Counted from the first letter of the stretch, positions 36,474 to 49,653 are shown. The stretch: 64,000 nucleotides of DNA from Aquitalea aquatica (GCF_013911085.1 NZ_JACERN010000022.1:1-64000); one strand, 5' to 3'. The notes: generated from the letters alone by a model not told the origin. Translations and numbers: made by a program.

Positions 36474-37175
36474 TTAGTTCGGGGCAAGCCGCTGTATTTC
36501 AAGCACGCGGGCATGGTTATCCGCCACGCTGAAGCGGATGTTGTAGTCATACAGCCGCACGCCATAGATGCGCTGCGGGTCGTCCTGATAGGCCGGTCGG
36601 GGGTCTTGCGCCAGTACTTGTTCGATCAGGGCGGCCAGGGTGGGCGGCGGGGAGGGCAGGGCGGCCAGCTGTTGCAGCGCTGTGCTAGTCCAGTCCACCT
36701 GCAGGCAGGCCGGCGGGCCGTCGACAAAGCCGCCACGGGCTTCCGGCCGGGCTTCCACAAAGGGAATGTAGGGTTTGATGTCCAGCACCGGCGTGCCATC
36801 CAGCAGGTCGGCGCCGGCTAGTTGCAGGCGTACGCCGTCGTGAAAGTCGATGCCGCGCAGCTCCACCAGCGACAGGCCTAGCGGATTGGGCCGATGCGTG
36901 GAGCGGCTGGCAAACACGCCCACCTTGGCATTGCCGCCCAGGCGCGGTGGCCGCACCAGTGCTTGCCAGCCGCGGCGGGCAGTCTGGTGGAACACGAAAC
37001 TGATCCAGACATGGGAAAAGGCTTCCAGCCCGCGCACGGTGTCCGGATGATTGAATGGCGGCAGTAATTCCACACTGACGTCGGCGGCCGGGGCCAGCGA
37101 AGGTTGGCGCGGGATGCCGAATTTTTCCTTGTAGGGCGAGTGGACGATGCCGACTGCTGCAAACGGGTAGCTCAT
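36474..37175 (-). CDS. trmO: tRNA (adenine(37)-N6)-methyltransferase TrmO (TsaA/YaeB)
   Basis: Methylates N6 of t6A at position 37 of tRNAs using SAM. The 233 residues match E. coli TrmO (235). Motifs: GIVHSPYKEKFGIPRQPSL, GLEAFSHVWISFVFH, FASRSTHRPNPLGLSLVEL, LDGTPVLDIKPYIPF and a C-terminal IYGVRLYDYNIRFSV. ATG 37175 was chosen because the family starts just before the YPFAAVGIVHSP strand; a 33-codon upstream extension is unlike the family. Confidence 0.94.
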   Translation of the reverse strand: MSYPFAAVGIVHSPYKEKFGIPRQPSLAPAADVSVELLPPFNHPDTVRGLEAFSHVWISFVFHQTARRGWQALVRPPRLGGNAKVGVFASRSTHRPNPLGLSLVELRGIDFHDGVRLQLAGADLLDGTPVLDIKPYIPFVEARPEARGGFVDGPPACLQVDWTSTALQQLAALPSPPPTLAALIEQVLAQDPRPAYQDDPQRIYGVRLYDYNIRFSVADNHARVLEIQRLAPN

Positions 37176-37229
37176 CTGGCGGATTGTAGCAGCCAGCTGC
37201 CGGGCTGGGCGGCAGCTTGAAAGCAGAAC

Positions 37230-37261
37230 AGCCCGGACGAGCGGGGGGTTTCGTCCGGGCT
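37230..37261 (-). other. Stem-loop after the OlsB-like gene
   Basis: An 11-bp perfect stem, agcccggacga (37230-37240) and tcgtccgggct (37251-37261), has a G/T-rich 10-nt loop. It sits 33 bp downstream of the acyltransferase stop on the minus strand and lacks a T tract, so it is a possible factor-dependent terminator or mRNA 3' stabiliser. Confidence 0.6.
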
Positions 37262-37293
37262 GATGACACAGCAAGGCTGCGGCAGGCTGTGAA

Positions 37294-38043
37294 TCAGCCT
37301 ACGAAGTGACGGTTGTAGCGGCCGGTGAGGCGGCTCATCGGCAACAGCATGAAGAAGTCGGCGCAGTTGAAATCAGGGTCCCAGGCCGGTTCGCCGCAGA
37401 TGAAGGCACCGGCGCGCAGATAGCCTTTGATCAGCGGTGGCATCGGCGAGGAGGCGGCATCGTCCTGAATGCGGTCCAGCGGCAGCGGCAGGTGCGGAAA
37501 CACGCGCCATTCGGCCGGGGACAGGTGGCTGGCTTCCAGCTGGCGATACAGGCTGACGGCCTGGTGGCCACCATCGGCCAGGCTGACGCTGGCGCAACCG
37601 GCCAGATATTCGCCGCCTTTTTTCTGTACATAGTCGGCCAGGCCAGACCACAGCAGGGCAATCACGCCACCGCTGCGGAAATCCTTGTGGACGCAGGAGC
37701 GGCCGACTTCGATCAGGCCATCGCGCAGATTGTCCAGGCGGGTGAGGTCGAATTCGTGTTCGGAATACAGCGAGGGGGCGCGCCGTGCCATGTCCGGCGG
37801 CAGCATGCGATAGGTACCCACCACCAGGCCGCTGTTGGCGTCTTCCACAATCAGGTGGTCGCACAGCGCATCGTATTCGTCGCAGTCTATGCCCAGTTGC
37901 TGCGAGGACAACTCGGCCCCCATTTCACCGGCAAAGACATCAAAGCGCAGTTTCTGGGCGCGGCGGATGTCTTCGGCGGTTTCAGCGACACGTACTCCCA
38001 GTTTCAGCTGGCGGCGGGCGGAAACGCTTTCGTTCAGTTGCAT
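37294..38043 (-). CDS. GNAT-like N-acyltransferase (OlsB / hemolysin-type family)
   Basis: The 249 residues belong to the acyl-homoserine-lactone-synthase-like GNAT family that includes ornithine N-acyltransferase OlsB (ornithine lipid synthesis). Seen: LRFDVFAGEMGAEL, DCDEYDALCDHLIVED, VGTYRMLPP, IEVGRSCVHKDFRSG and VIALLWSGLADYV, ending with PPLIKGYLRAGAFICGEPAW typical of the group. ATG 38043 follows GGGGAG. No olsA-like partner is adjacent, so the exact substrate is inferred from family only. Confidence 0.87.
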   Translation of the reverse strand: MQLNESVSARRQLKLGVRVAETAEDIRRAQKLRFDVFAGEMGAELSSQQLGIDCDEYDALCDHLIVEDANSGLVVGTYRMLPPDMARRAPSLYSEHEFDLTRLDNLRDGLIEVGRSCVHKDFRSGGVIALLWSGLADYVQKKGGEYLAGCASVSLADGGHQAVSLYRQLEASHLSPAEWRVFPHLPLPLDRIQDDAASSPMPPLIKGYLRAGAFICGEPAWDPDFNCADFFMLLPMSRLTGRYNRHFVG

Positions 38044-38284
38044 GACTTACTCCCCTCGGAACATGCGTGGCATGCTAGTTTTGTCAGCAAGGAATGTCGC
38101 TCGGGCTTTCGTCTAGTCGGGCCGGTCGTTGCGGCAACTCCTTCATTTGGCAGCAGCTTTTTGGCCTGCTGTCCGTCCAAAACATGCTAATCATCCTGTT
38201 TGACGAAGACATTTCCGTCATATGACTTGTGGATGACCTGCGTTTTAACGCCGGGTTACAACAGGGGCGAAGTAAATCAATGAC

Positions 38285-38313
38285 TTACACGGTTATCGGT
38301 TTTGCCGTAGAAT
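38285..38313 (+). promoter_or_regulatory. Probable sigma-70 promoter of mnmG
   Basis: TTACAC (38285-38290), 17 bp, then TAGAAT (38308-38313), about 65 bp before the mnmG start. The whole gap 38044-38379 otherwise holds no gene. It has a single DnaA-box-like tgtggatga near 38227, not enough to call an origin. Confidence 0.65.
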
Positions 38314-38379
38314 AGGCCGTTTTTCCTGCACGCATCACCCATGCGTCGTTCGCATGCACGGGGTTCCGAGTACAGCCAG

Positions 38380-40272
38380 ATGATTTATCCCACACAATTT
38401 GACGTGATCGTGGTCGGCGGCGGTCACGCCGGCACCGAGGCCGCACTGGCCGCAGCCCGCATGGGGCGCGCCACGCTACTGCTTACCCACAATATCGAGA
38501 CCCTGGGTCAGATGTCGTGCAATCCGTCGATTGGTGGCATCGGCAAGGGTCACCTGGTGAAAGAGGTGGATGCACTGGGCGGCGCCATGGCGCTGGCCAC
38601 CGATATCGGCGGTATCCAGTTCCGCACCCTCAATGCCTCGAAGGGGCCGGCGGTGCGCGCTACCCGCGCCCAGGCCGACCGCATCCTGTACAAGGCGGCC
38701 ATTCGCGAGATGCTGGAAAACCAGCCCAATCTCACGCTATTCCAGCAGCCGGTGGATGATCTGCTGATCGAAGGTGATCACGTGGCCGGTGCCATCACCG
38801 CCATCGGCATCACTTTCCGTGCCCGTACCGTAGTGCTGACTGCAGGGACCTTTTTGTCCGGTAAGATTCACGTCGGTCTGGAAAACTACACCGGTGGCCG
38901 CGCCGGCGATCAGGCAGCGTCCACCTTGGGTGCGCGTCTGCGTGAGCTGGCCTTGCCGGTTGGCCGCCTGAAAACTGGCACGCCGCCGCGCATTGATGGC
39001 CGCAGCATCAATTTTTCGGTGATGGAAGAGCAGCCGGGTGATACTCCGGAACCGGTGTTCTCCTATCGTGGCCAGCGCAGCATGCATCCCAAGCAGCTGC
39101 CGTGCTGGATTACCCATACCAATCAGCAAACCCACGACATCATCCGTTCCGGCTTCGAGCGCAGCCCGATGTTTACCGGGGTGATCGAAGGCGTCGGCCC
39201 GCGTTATTGCCCGTCCATCGAGGACAAGATCAACCGCTTTGCCGACAAGGACAGTCATCAGGTCTTCCTGGAGCCGGAAGGCCTGACCACGCACGAGTTC
39301 TACCCCAACGGAATTTCCACCAGCCTGCCGTTTGATATCCAGCTGGCAGCGGTGCGTTCGATTCGCGGCATGGAAAACGCCCATATCCTGCGCCCCGGCT
39401 ATGCCATCGAATACGATTACTTCGACCCGCGTGGCCTCAAGTCCACGCTGGAAACTAAGGCTATCAAGGGCCTGTTCTTTGCCGGGCAGATCAACGGCAC
39501 CACCGGTTATGAAGAGGCGGCCGCACAAGGCCTGCTGGCCGGCCTGAATGCCGGCCTGTATTCACGGGATGAAGAGGGCTGGTGTCCGCGCCGCGACGAG
39601 GGCTACCTGGGCGTGCTGGTGGACGATCTCATCACCAAGGGCGTGTCCGAGCCTTACCGCATGTTTACTAGCCGTGCCGAATTCCGCCTGCAGCTGCGCG
39701 AAGACAATGCCGACTTGCGCCTCACCACCATGGGCCGCAAGCTGGGCCTGGTAGGCGATGCGCAGTGGGATGCCTTCTGCCGCAAGCGTGATGCAGTGGA
39801 AGCCGAAACCACGCGCCTGAAAACCACCTGGCTGCATCCGGCCAAACTGCAGGATGCTGCTGCGCTGGAAACCTTGCTGGGCAAGGGCATTGAGCGTGAA
39901 TACAACCTGTTTGACCTGCTCAAGCGCCCCAATGTCGCCTACCGCGACCTGATGACCCTGCCTGAGGCCGCTGGCGGTGTGGCGGACGACGTGGTTGCCG
40001 AGCAAGTAGAAATTCAGGTCAAATATCAAGGCTATATCAACCGCCAGAACGAAGAACTGGCGCGGCGTGACAATCTGGAAGACATCCGCCTGCCGGCCGA
40101 CATCGACTTTGCTCTGGTCAAGGGTCTGTCCAAGGAAGTGCAACAAAAACTGAATCAGCAGCGCCCGGAAAACCTGGGCCAGGCATCGCGCATCCAGGGC
40201 ATCACCCCGGCGGCCGTTGCGCTGCTGATGGTGCATCTGAAACGCGGTTTTACCGACGCCAAAATTGAATAA
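38380..40272 (+). CDS. mnmG: tRNA uridine 5-carboxymethylaminomethyl modification enzyme MnmG (GidA)
   Basis: FAD-dependent enzyme that, with MnmE, modifies wobble U34 of several tRNAs. The 630 residues equal the family length when started at ATG 38380; the open frame extends 13 codons upstream without homology. FAD site [20 protein letters not shown] is at the N-terminus, followed by [55 protein letters not shown] and a C-terminal MnmE-binding domain. It is the first gene of the mnmG-rsmG-parAB block. Confidence 0.97.
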   Translation: MIYPTQFDVIVVGGGHAGTEAALAAARMGRATLLLTHNIETLGQMSCNPSIGGIGKGHLVKEVDALGGAMALATDIGGIQFRTLNASKGPAVRATRAQADRILYKAAIREMLENQPNLTLFQQPVDDLLIEGDHVAGAITAIGITFRARTVVLTAGTFLSGKIHVGLENYTGGRAGDQAASTLGARLRELALPVGRLKTGTPPRIDGRSINFSVMEEQPGDTPEPVFSYRGQRSMHPKQLPCWITHTNQQTHDIIRSGFERSPMFTGVIEGVGPRYCPSIEDKINRFADKDSHQVFLEPEGLTTHEFYPNGISTSLPFDIQLAAVRSIRGMENAHILRPGYAIEYDYFDPRGLKSTLETKAIKGLFFAGQINGTTGYEEAAAQGLLAGLNAGLYSRDEEGWCPRRDEGYLGVLVDDLITKGVSEPYRMFTSRAEFRLQLREDNADLRLTTMGRKLGLVGDAQWDAFCRKRDAVEAETTRLKTTWLHPAKLQDAAALETLLGKGIEREYNLFDLLKRPNVAYRDLMTLPEAAGGVADDVVAEQVEIQVKYQGYINRQNEELARRDNLEDIRLPADIDFALVKGLSKEVQQKLNQQRPENLGQASRIQGITPAAVALLMVHLKRGFTDAKIE

Positions 40273-40288
40273 TTGCCAAGCCAAGCGC

Positions 40289-40915
40289 ATGACACATACT
40301 GCAGAACTGAAAAACGGGCTGGATCAACTGGCCCTGGGATTGAATGAACAACAGCTGGCCTTGCTGGATGGCTATCTGACGCTGCTGGCCAAATGGAACC
40401 ACACCTATAACCTGACTGCCGTGCGCGAAGAACAGCGCATGGTCAGCTACCACCTGCTGGACAGCCTGTCGCTGGTGCCACACCTGAATGGCGGTACCCG
40501 TCTGCTGGACGTAGGCTCAGGCGGCGGCATGCCCGGCATTCCGGCGGCCATTGCCCGGCCGGATCTGCAGGTGGTGCTGCTGGACTCCAACCACAAGAAA
40601 ACCACCTTCCTGCGTCAGGCGGTCATCGAGCTGGGTTTGCCCAATGTCGAGGTCATCACCAGCCGGGTGGAAGCCTACCAGCCGGAGCAGAAGTTCGACC
40701 GCATCACCAGTCGCGCCTTTGCCGAGCTGGCCGAGTTCGTCAAGCTCACCCCGCACCTGCTGGCCGAGGGTGGTCAGTACCTGGCGATGAAGGGTGTCTA
40801 TCCCTACGAAGAAATCTCGCTGCTGCCAGAGACGGTGGCAGTTGCCGAAGTATTGCCGGTGTCGGTGCCCGGTCTGGACGCCGAACGCCATCTGGTGAGA
40901 ATGGTGGCTAAATGA
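40289..40915 (+). CDS. rsmG: 16S rRNA (guanine(527)-N7)-methyltransferase RsmG (GidB)
   Basis: SAM-dependent methylation of G527 in 16S rRNA. The 208 residues match the family (E. coli 207) from ATG 40289; a TTG eight codons upstream is unlikely. Motifs: KWNHTYNLTAVRE, HLLDSLSLVPHL, LLDVGSGGGMPGIPAAIA (SAM site), LDSNHKKTTFLRQA and ITSRAFAELAEFV. The stop overlaps the parA start as ATGA. Confidence 0.96.
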   Translation: MTHTAELKNGLDQLALGLNEQQLALLDGYLTLLAKWNHTYNLTAVREEQRMVSYHLLDSLSLVPHLNGGTRLLDVGSGGGMPGIPAAIARPDLQVVLLDSNHKKTTFLRQAVIELGLPNVEVITSRVEAYQPEQKFDRITSRAFAELAEFVKLTPHLLAEGGQYLAMKGVYPYEEISLLPETVAVAEVLPVSVPGLDAERHLVRMVAK

Positions 40916-41703
40916 ATGCAAGGGTGATCGCGGTCGCCAACCAGAAAGGTGGGGTCGGCAAGACCACCACCGTGGTCAACCTGGCAGCAGGTCTGGCTGA
41001 GTTGGGGCGGCGGGTACTGATAGTGGATCTCGACCCGCAGGGCAATGCCACCATGGGTAGCGGCATTGCCAAGCAGGCGCTCGAGCAGTCGGTGTATCAC
41101 GTGCTGCTGGGCGATGCCTCGGTGGAAGAGGTGCGCCAGCCCGCCAAGCAGGGCGGCTATCACGTACTGCCCGCCAACCGCGACCTGGGTGGAGCCGAGC
41201 TGGAACTGGTGAATGAGCTGGCCCGCGAAGCCCGTCTGAAAAACGCACTCAGCCTGGTCGACGATCAGTACGACTATGTGTTGATCGACTGCCCGCCCTC
41301 GCTCAATCTGCTGACGCTCAATGGCCTGGTGGCCGCCAATAGCGTGCTGATTCCCATGGTGTGTGAATACTATGCGCTGGAAGGGCTGTCCGATCTGGTC
41401 ACCACCCTGCGCAAGGTGCGCGCAGCGGTGAATCCGCGCATTGAAATCATGGGCCTGCTGCGTACCATGTTCGATGCACGTAGTAATCTTTCACAGCAGG
41501 TGTCCGAGCAGCTGGCCAGCCATTTTGGCAGCAAGGTGTTCGAAACCGTCATCCCGCGCAATGTGCGTCTGGCCGAGGCCCCCAGTCATGGCCTGCCCGG
41601 TCTGGTGTACGACCGCAATGCTCGCGGTGCACAGGCCTATCTCGCGCTGGCGCAGGAACTGACTGCCCGCCTCGAATCCGCAACCGCAACTCCATCTGTC
41701 TGA
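40912..41703 (+). CDS. parA: Chromosome partitioning ATPase ParA (Soj)
   Basis: Deviant-Walker ATPase that moves ParB-bound origins along the nucleoid. The 263 residues show Walker A KGGVGKTTTVVNLAAGLAEL (about 11-30), Walker A' LIVDLDPQGNATMGSG and Walker B YVLIDCPPSLNLLT. The start overlaps rsmG by 4 bp and parB follows after 4 bp. The size and location indicate the chromosomal, not plasmid, type. Confidence 0.96.
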   Translation: MNARVIAVANQKGGVGKTTTVVNLAAGLAELGRRVLIVDLDPQGNATMGSGIAKQALEQSVYHVLLGDASVEEVRQPAKQGGYHVLPANRDLGGAELELVNELAREARLKNALSLVDDQYDYVLIDCPPSLNLLTLNGLVAANSVLIPMVCEYYALEGLSDLVTTLRKVRAAVNPRIEIMGLLRTMFDARSNLSQQVSEQLASHFGSKVFETVIPRNVRLAEAPSHGLPGLVYDRNARGAQAYLALAQELTARLESATATPSV

Positions 41704-41707
41704 CAAC

Positions 41708-42565
41708 ATGGCCAAACTCAAAGGACTCGGGCGCGGTCTTGACGCGCTCCTCGCCACCAGCGCCGCGGTAGACGACCGTCTCACCACGCTTTCCATCGAC
41801 CTGATCCGTCCCGGCAAATACCAGCCGCGCAGTCATATGAATGAAGTGGCGCTGGATGAGCTGGCCGCGTCGATCCGGGTGCAGGGCATTATCCAGCCGG
41901 TGGTGGTGCGCGAAGTGGGCCTCGGTGAATACGAACTGATCGCCGGCGAACGACGCTGGCGTGCCGCGCGCAAGGCGGGTCTTGCCGAAGTGCCGGCCGT
42001 GGTGAAAACCGTAGCTGACGAAGCTGCCCTGGCCATGGCGCTGATCGAGAACATCCAGCGCCAGGAACTGGACCCGATAGAAGAGGCGCAAGGTCTCAAG
42101 CGGCTGATCAGCGAATTCGGTCTGACACATGAAACCGCTGCCGATGCGGTGGGCCGTTCGCGCAGCGCCGTGTCCAATCTGCTGCGCCTCTTGGCGCTGC
42201 CGGAGCCGGTACAGCACATGTTGCATCAGGGTCTGCTGGAAATGGGCCATGCCCGTGCCTTGCTGGCGCTACCGGTGGTGCAGCAGCTGGAGCTGGCGCA
42301 GACGGCGGTGGACAAGGGCTGGTCGGTACGCGAAGTCGAGCGCCGGGTACAACAATTGTCTGACCAAAAAACCACAGTGGCGACCGTGGATAAGCGCGTA
42401 GATCCGGACATTGCCCGGCTGGAACAGGAAGTCTCGGAATGCATCGGAGCCAAGGTCAGCATCCGTCATGGCGCACGCGGGCAGGGCCGTTTGCAGGTGG
42501 AGTATGCCAATCTGGACGATCTGGAACGGCTGCTGGAAAAACTTCAAGCAAAATCAAGCAAATGA
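41708..42565 (+). CDS. parB: Chromosome partitioning protein ParB (Spo0J)
   Basis: CTP-dependent DNA clamp that loads at parS sites. The 285 residues include MAKLKGLGRGLDALL, the N-terminal CTPase region with YELIAGERRWRAARKAGL, ALIENIQRQELDPIEEAQGL, the HTH SRSAVSNLLRLLALP and a C-terminal dimerisation helix. It forms an operon with parA. No canonical parS (TGTTTCACGTGAAACA) was noticed within this window. Confidence 0.96.
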   Translation: MAKLKGLGRGLDALLATSAAVDDRLTTLSIDLIRPGKYQPRSHMNEVALDELAASIRVQGIIQPVVVREVGLGEYELIAGERRWRAARKAGLAEVPAVVKTVADEAALAMALIENIQRQELDPIEEAQGLKRLISEFGLTHETAADAVGRSRSAVSNLLRLLALPEPVQHMLHQGLLEMGHARALLALPVVQQLELAQTAVDKGWSVREVERRVQQLSDQKTTVATVDKRVDPDIARLEQEVSECIGAKVSIRHGARGQGRLQVEYANLDDLERLLEKLQAKSSK

Positions 42566-42603
42566 TTATATGTTGCACTGCAATGGTGCGGGTGATGTTC
42601 AGT

Positions 42604-43850
<1,247 letters not shown>

Positions 43851-43863
43851 AGAGTTCGTAGTA

Positions 43864-43899
43864 TTTGTTTTAGTTTGAGCTTTACCTTTGTTTTAGTTT
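43864..43899 (+). repeat. 13-bp direct repeat in the U-rich atpB-atpE leader
   Basis: tttgttttagttt occurs at 43864-43876 and again at 43887-43899 (23-bp period), inside the 89-bp gap before atpE. E. coli atpE has a U-rich translation enhancer in the same position, so an analogous role is plausible. The ribosome binding site TTAGGAG follows near 43926-43932. Confidence 0.7.
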
Positions 43900-43936
43900 T
43901 TTTACCAACCATCCTTGCATAAGTCTTAGGAGATAA

Positions 43937-44221
<285 letters not shown>

Positions 44222-44274
44222 TTTTTAGTCAGTAAACGGTTGGTGTAGAAGTCATTCTCTGGAGGAAAACAAGC

Positions 44275-44745
44275 GTGGAATTTAACGTAACACTACTGGG
44301 CCAGGCGATCACGTTCGCCATCCTGGTATGGTTCACCATGAAGTTTGTTTGGCCTCCGCTTACCAATATGATGGAAGAGCGTGCCAAGCGTATTGCAGAC
44401 GGCCTGGCCGCTGCAGAACGTGGCAAGCAAGATCTGGAAGCCGCTGAAAAGCGCGTTGCGGACGAAGTTCGCAAGGCCAAGCAGCAAGCAATGGAAATCA
44501 TTGCTTCTGCCGAGAAGCGTGCTACCCAGATCGTGGACGAAGCCAAGGACAATGCCAGCACTGAAGGTGCCCGTATTGTGGCTGACGCCAAAGGTCAGAT
44601 CGATCAGGAAGTGATGCGTGCCAAGGAAGCCCTGCGTGAGCATGTGGCCCAGCTGGCCGTAGTCGGCGCAGAGAAGATCCTGCGCAAAGAGATCGATGCA
44701 GCCAAGCACGCCGACCTGCTTTCCTCCATCAAAGCGGAGTTTTAA
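44275..44745 (+). CDS. atpF: ATP synthase F0 subunit b
   Basis: Peripheral stalk subunit of 156 residues: one N-terminal membrane helix (about 5-25, [20 protein letters not shown]) and a long charged helix that dimerises and binds delta. The GTG start at 44275 is preceded by GGAGG. Length equals E. coli AtpF (156). Confidence 0.97.
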   Translation: MEFNVTLLGQAITFAILVWFTMKFVWPPLTNMMEERAKRIADGLAAAERGKQDLEAAEKRVADEVRKAKQQAMEIIASAEKRATQIVDEAKDNASTEGARIVADAKGQIDQEVMRAKEALREHVAQLAVVGAEKILRKEIDAAKHADLLSSIKAEF

Positions 44746-44752
44746 TTAACTC

Positions 44753-45289
44753 ATGGCAGAACTCATTACCGTCGCAAGGCCCTACGCCGAAGCGGTATAC
44801 AGCCTCGCCACCGAAACGCGTACGCTGGACCAGTGGTCCGATGCGCTTGCGTGGCTGGCTGCCATGGTGAACAACCCGGATATGGTCGAAGTTGTCACCA
44901 ATCCGAAACATACCGCAAAAGAGGTTGAGGCGCTGATGCTGGATGTCCTCGGCGAGCGTGCCAATGAAAGCGTGAAAAACTTTCTGGTCGCCCTGATCGA
45001 GAACCACCGCCTGATGCTGCTGCCGCATATCGCCAGTCAGTTCGAACTGTACAAGGCCGAAGCGGAAAACATCGTTGATGCGCAAGTTGAAACGGCGTTC
45101 CCGCTGACCGAAGAACAGAAAGCCGAACTCACCAGCACGCTTTCCAAGAAATACGGCAAAACCGTACGTCTTGATGTGCGTGACAATGCCGATCTGATCG
45201 GTGGTGTGCGCGTACTGGTAGGTGACGATGTCATCGACAGTTCCGTGCGCGGCAAGCTGCAAGCGATGGCGGCAAGCCTCAAGAATTAG
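44753..45289 (+). CDS. atpH: ATP synthase F1 subunit delta
   Basis: Connects the F1 head to subunit b; 178 residues. It has the N-terminal helical domain ([16 protein letters not shown]) and the conserved C-terminal stretch [20 protein letters not shown]. It starts 7 bp after atpF and ends 8 bp before atpA. Confidence 0.96.
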   Translation: MAELITVARPYAEAVYSLATETRTLDQWSDALAWLAAMVNNPDMVEVVTNPKHTAKEVEALMLDVLGERANESVKNFLVALIENHRLMLLPHIASQFELYKAEAENIVDAQVETAFPLTEEQKAELTSTLSKKYGKTVRLDVRDNADLIGGVRVLVGDDVIDSSVRGKLQAMAASLKN

Positions 45290-45297
45290 GAGAGATC

Positions 45298-46842
45298 ATG
45301 CAGTTGAACCCCTCTGAAATCAGCGATCTGATCAAGGCCAAGATTCAGAACCTGGCTGAAGGCGCTGAAGTCCGTACCAAAGGTACGGTCATTTCCGTGA
45401 CCGACGGTATCGTTCGTATCCACGGTCTGGCAGACGTGATGCAGGGCGAAATGCTCGAGTTCCCGGGCAACACCTACGGCCTCGCCATGAACCTGGAGCG
45501 CGACTTTGTCGGCGCCGTGATTCTGGGCGAGTACGAACACATTTCCGAAGGCGACGAAGTCAAGTGTACCGGTCGCATTCTGGAAGTGCCGGTAGGTCCG
45601 GAACTGGTGGGCCGTGTTGTCAATGCTCTGGGTCAGCCGATCGACGGCAAGGGTCCGGTTAACGCCAAGCTGTCCAGCCCGATCGAAAAGATCGCGCCGG
45701 GCGTGATTGCGCGTCAATCCGTATCCCAGCCGATGCAGACCGGCCTGAAAGCCATTGACTCCATGGTTCCGGTTGGCCGTGGTCAGCGTGAGCTGATCAT
45801 TGGTGACCGCCAGACCGGCAAAACTGCCGTTGCTCTGGACGCCATCATCAATCAAAAGGGAACTGGCGTTGTTTGTATCTACGTAGCCGTAGGTCAAAAA
45901 GCCTCGTCCATCGCCAACGTGGTTCGCAAGCTGGAAGAGCACGGTGCACTGGGTCACACCATCATCGTTGCTGCTACCGCTTCGGAAGCTGCTGCGCTGC
46001 AATTCATTGCACCGTACTCCGGCTGCTCCATGGGCGAATACTTCCGCGACCGCGGCGAAGATGCACTGATCGTATACGATGACTTGTCCAAGCAAGCCGT
46101 TGCCTATCGTCAGATCTCCCTGCTGCTGCGTCGTCCCCCGGGCCGTGAAGCCTACCCTGGCGACGTGTTCTACCTCCACTCCCGTCTGCTGGAACGCGCT
46201 TCCCGCATCAACGAGGACGAAGTAGAAAAACTGACCAAGGGCGAAGTGAAGGGCAAGACCGGTTCGCTGACCGCACTGCCTATCATCGAAACCCAGGCTG
46301 GTGACGTTTCCGCCTTCGTTCCGACCAACGTGATTTCCATCACTGACGGCCAGATCTTCCTGGAATCCGACCTCTTCAACGCAGGTATCCGTCCGGCCAT
46401 CAACGCCGGTATCTCGGTATCCCGCGTGGGTGGTGCGGCCCAGACCAAGGTCATCAAAAAGCTGGGTGGTGGTATTCGTCTGGCCCTGGCTCAGTATCGT
46501 GAACTGGCTGCGTTCTCGCAGTTCGCTTCCGACCTGGACGAAGCAACCCGCAAGCAGCTGCAACACGGTGAAGTGGTTACCGAACTGATGAAGCAGAAGC
46601 AGTTCGTGCCGCTGGCCACCGCTGAAATGGCGCTGACCCTGTGGGCTGTGAACAAGGGTAGCTACGAAGACGTTCCGGTGAAGAAGGCCCTGGCATTCGA
46701 AGCCGAGTTCCTCGCCTACGTGCGTGCGAACCACGGCGATGTACTGGCAGCCGTTAACGCTTCGGGCGATCTGTCCGGCGACAACGAGAAGCTACTGGCC
46801 AAGGCGATGGAATCGTTCAAGGCTGGCTACAGCTTCAACTGA
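45298..46842 (+). CDS. atpA: ATP synthase F1 subunit alpha
   Basis: Non-catalytic nucleotide-binding subunit, 514 residues. P-loop [13 protein letters not shown] (about 170), the arginine-finger region near [20 protein letters not shown] and [12 protein letters not shown], and the N-terminal [14 protein letters not shown] are visible. The ribosome binding site AGGAGA lies just before ATG 45298. Confidence 0.98.
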   Translation: MQLNPSEISDLIKAKIQNLAEGAEVRTKGTVISVTDGIVRIHGLADVMQGEMLEFPGNTYGLAMNLERDFVGAVILGEYEHISEGDEVKCTGRILEVPVGPELVGRVVNALGQPIDGKGPVNAKLSSPIEKIAPGVIARQSVSQPMQTGLKAIDSMVPVGRGQRELIIGDRQTGKTAVALDAIINQKGTGVVCIYVAVGQKASSIANVVRKLEEHGALGHTIIVAATASEAAALQFIAPYSGCSMGEYFRDRGEDALIVYDDLSKQAVAYRQISLLLRRPPGREAYPGDVFYLHSRLLERASRINEDEVEKLTKGEVKGKTGSLTALPIIETQAGDVSAFVPTNVISITDGQIFLESDLFNAGIRPAINAGISVSRVGGAAQTKVIKKLGGGIRLALAQYRELAAFSQFASDLDEATRKQLQHGEVVTELMKQKQFVPLATAEMALTLWAVNKGSYEDVPVKKALAFEAEFLAYVRANHGDVLAAVNASGDLSGDNEKLLAKAMESFKAGYSFN

Positions 46843-46881
46843 GCCTTTCGACTCACGTCGTAGCTAAAGAAAGGTTCAGGA

Positions 46882-47748
46882 ATGGCAGTCGGTAAAGAGA
46901 TTCTCACCAAGATCCGAAGCGTGCAAAACACGCAGAAGATCACTCGCGCGATGCAAATGGTGTCAACCTCCAAGATGCGCAAAACGCAAGAGCGTATGCG
47001 CGCTGCCCGTCCTTATGCTGAGAAGGTGCGCACTGTTATGGCGCACCTTGCTCAGGCAAACGCGGATCTTGGTCATCCACTGCTTGCACGCCGTGACGTT
47101 GTCAAGCGCGCTGGTATCATCCTGGTTTCTTCTGACAAGGGCCTGTGTGGCGGCCTGAACGTAAACTCGTTCAAGCGCTTCTATGCCAAAGTCAAGGAGC
47201 TGCAGGATCAAAACGTCGAAATCGACGTGTGCTGCCTGGGTCAAAAGGCCCTGGCTGCTACCCAGCGTGCTCGTCTCAATGTTGTGGCTAGCGCTGTCCA
47301 GCTCGGTGATATTCCGAAGATGGACAAACTAATTGGCCCGCTTACAGTGCTGTTCAAGCAGTACGCTGAAGGCGAACTGGACGCGGTTTACATCGTCTAT
47401 TCCGGTTTCATCAACACGATGAAGCAGGAACCGACAATCGAACAGCTCCTGCCGTTGACTCCGCATCACATGGTGGTGGAGCACTCGCATTCGTGGGATT
47501 ACCTCTACGAACCGGATGCCCCCAGCCTGATGGAGTTCTTGGTCAAGCGTTACCTGGAGTCGGTGGTGTATCAGGCTCTGGCCGAAAATATGGCTTCCGA
47601 ACAGGCAGCGCGTATGGTGGCCATGAAAGCCGCAACCGACAACGCGGGTAATACGATCAAGCAGCTGCGCCTTGTGTACAACAAGGCCCGTCAAGCGGCG
47701 ATTACCACTGAGCTGTCTGAGATTGTGGCTGGTGCCGCAGCGGTGTAA
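46882..47748 (+). CDS. atpG: ATP synthase F1 subunit gamma
   Basis: Central rotor shaft, 288 residues. Terminal coiled-coil helices are conserved: EILTKIRSVQNTQKITRAMQ with MVSTSKM at the N-terminus, and MKAATDNAGNTIKQLRLVYN with KARQAAITTELSEIV at the C-terminus. The Rossmann-like middle contains LVSSDKGLCGGLN. Length equals the E. coli form. Confidence 0.97.
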   Translation: MAVGKEILTKIRSVQNTQKITRAMQMVSTSKMRKTQERMRAARPYAEKVRTVMAHLAQANADLGHPLLARRDVVKRAGIILVSSDKGLCGGLNVNSFKRFYAKVKELQDQNVEIDVCCLGQKALAATQRARLNVVASAVQLGDIPKMDKLIGPLTVLFKQYAEGELDAVYIVYSGFINTMKQEPTIEQLLPLTPHHMVVEHSHSWDYLYEPDAPSLMEFLVKRYLESVVYQALAENMASEQAARMVAMKAATDNAGNTIKQLRLVYNKARQAAITTELSEIVAGAAAV

Positions 47749-47781
47749 GCCGTACACAGACTGTAAAAGTTAAATGTTTAG

Positions 47782-49185
<1,404 letters not shown>

Positions 49186-49200
49186 TTAAGGAGAGGGCTT

Positions 49201-49623
49201 ATGTCCAAGATGCATGTGGAAGTGGTGAGCACCGAACAACTCATCTACTCTGGCGAAGCCGAGTTTCTGGTCGCTCCGGCGCTGGAAGGTGAGATCGGTG
49301 TCTATCCGCGACACGTGCCGCTCCTGACCCGTATCAAACCCGGTGTACTGCGCATGACAGTACCCGGCAGCAAGGAAGAAGTGTTGGTGGCTGTCTCCGG
49401 CGGCATGCTGGAAGTGCAGCCCACCCACATCACCGTGCTGGCTGATACGGCGATCCGCGGCGAGGATCTCGACGAAGCTCGCGCCAATGAGGCCAAGCGC
49501 GCTGCAGAGGAATCTCTGCAGCATGCTACCGATGACCTGAGCACGGCAAAGGCGCACGCTGCCCTGGCAGTAGCCATTGCCCAGCTCAAGGCACTGGATT
49601 ACCTCAAGAAGCGTGTGCACTAA
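49201..49623 (+). CDS. atpC: ATP synthase F1 subunit epsilon
   Basis: Rotor and inhibitory subunit, 140 residues. The N-terminal beta-sandwich (MHVEVVSTEQLIYSGEAEFL, GEIGVYPRHVPLLTRIKPG) and the C-terminal two-helix domain (ALAVAIAQLKALDYLKKR) are complete. It is the last operon gene, with a GGAGAGG ribosome binding site and a terminator 30 bp downstream. Confidence 0.96.
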   Translation: MSKMHVEVVSTEQLIYSGEAEFLVAPALEGEIGVYPRHVPLLTRIKPGVLRMTVPGSKEEVLVAVSGGMLEVQPTHITVLADTAIRGEDLDEARANEAKRAAEESLQHATDDLSTAKAHAALAVAIAQLKALDYLKKRVH

Positions 49624-49653
49624 AAGCGCGAGAACGAATCGTGTATAGTTGCA

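Noticed and set aside
38044-38379. Possible chromosomal origin upstream of mnmG
   Set aside because: Only single DnaA-box-like sites and no AT-rich unwinding element.
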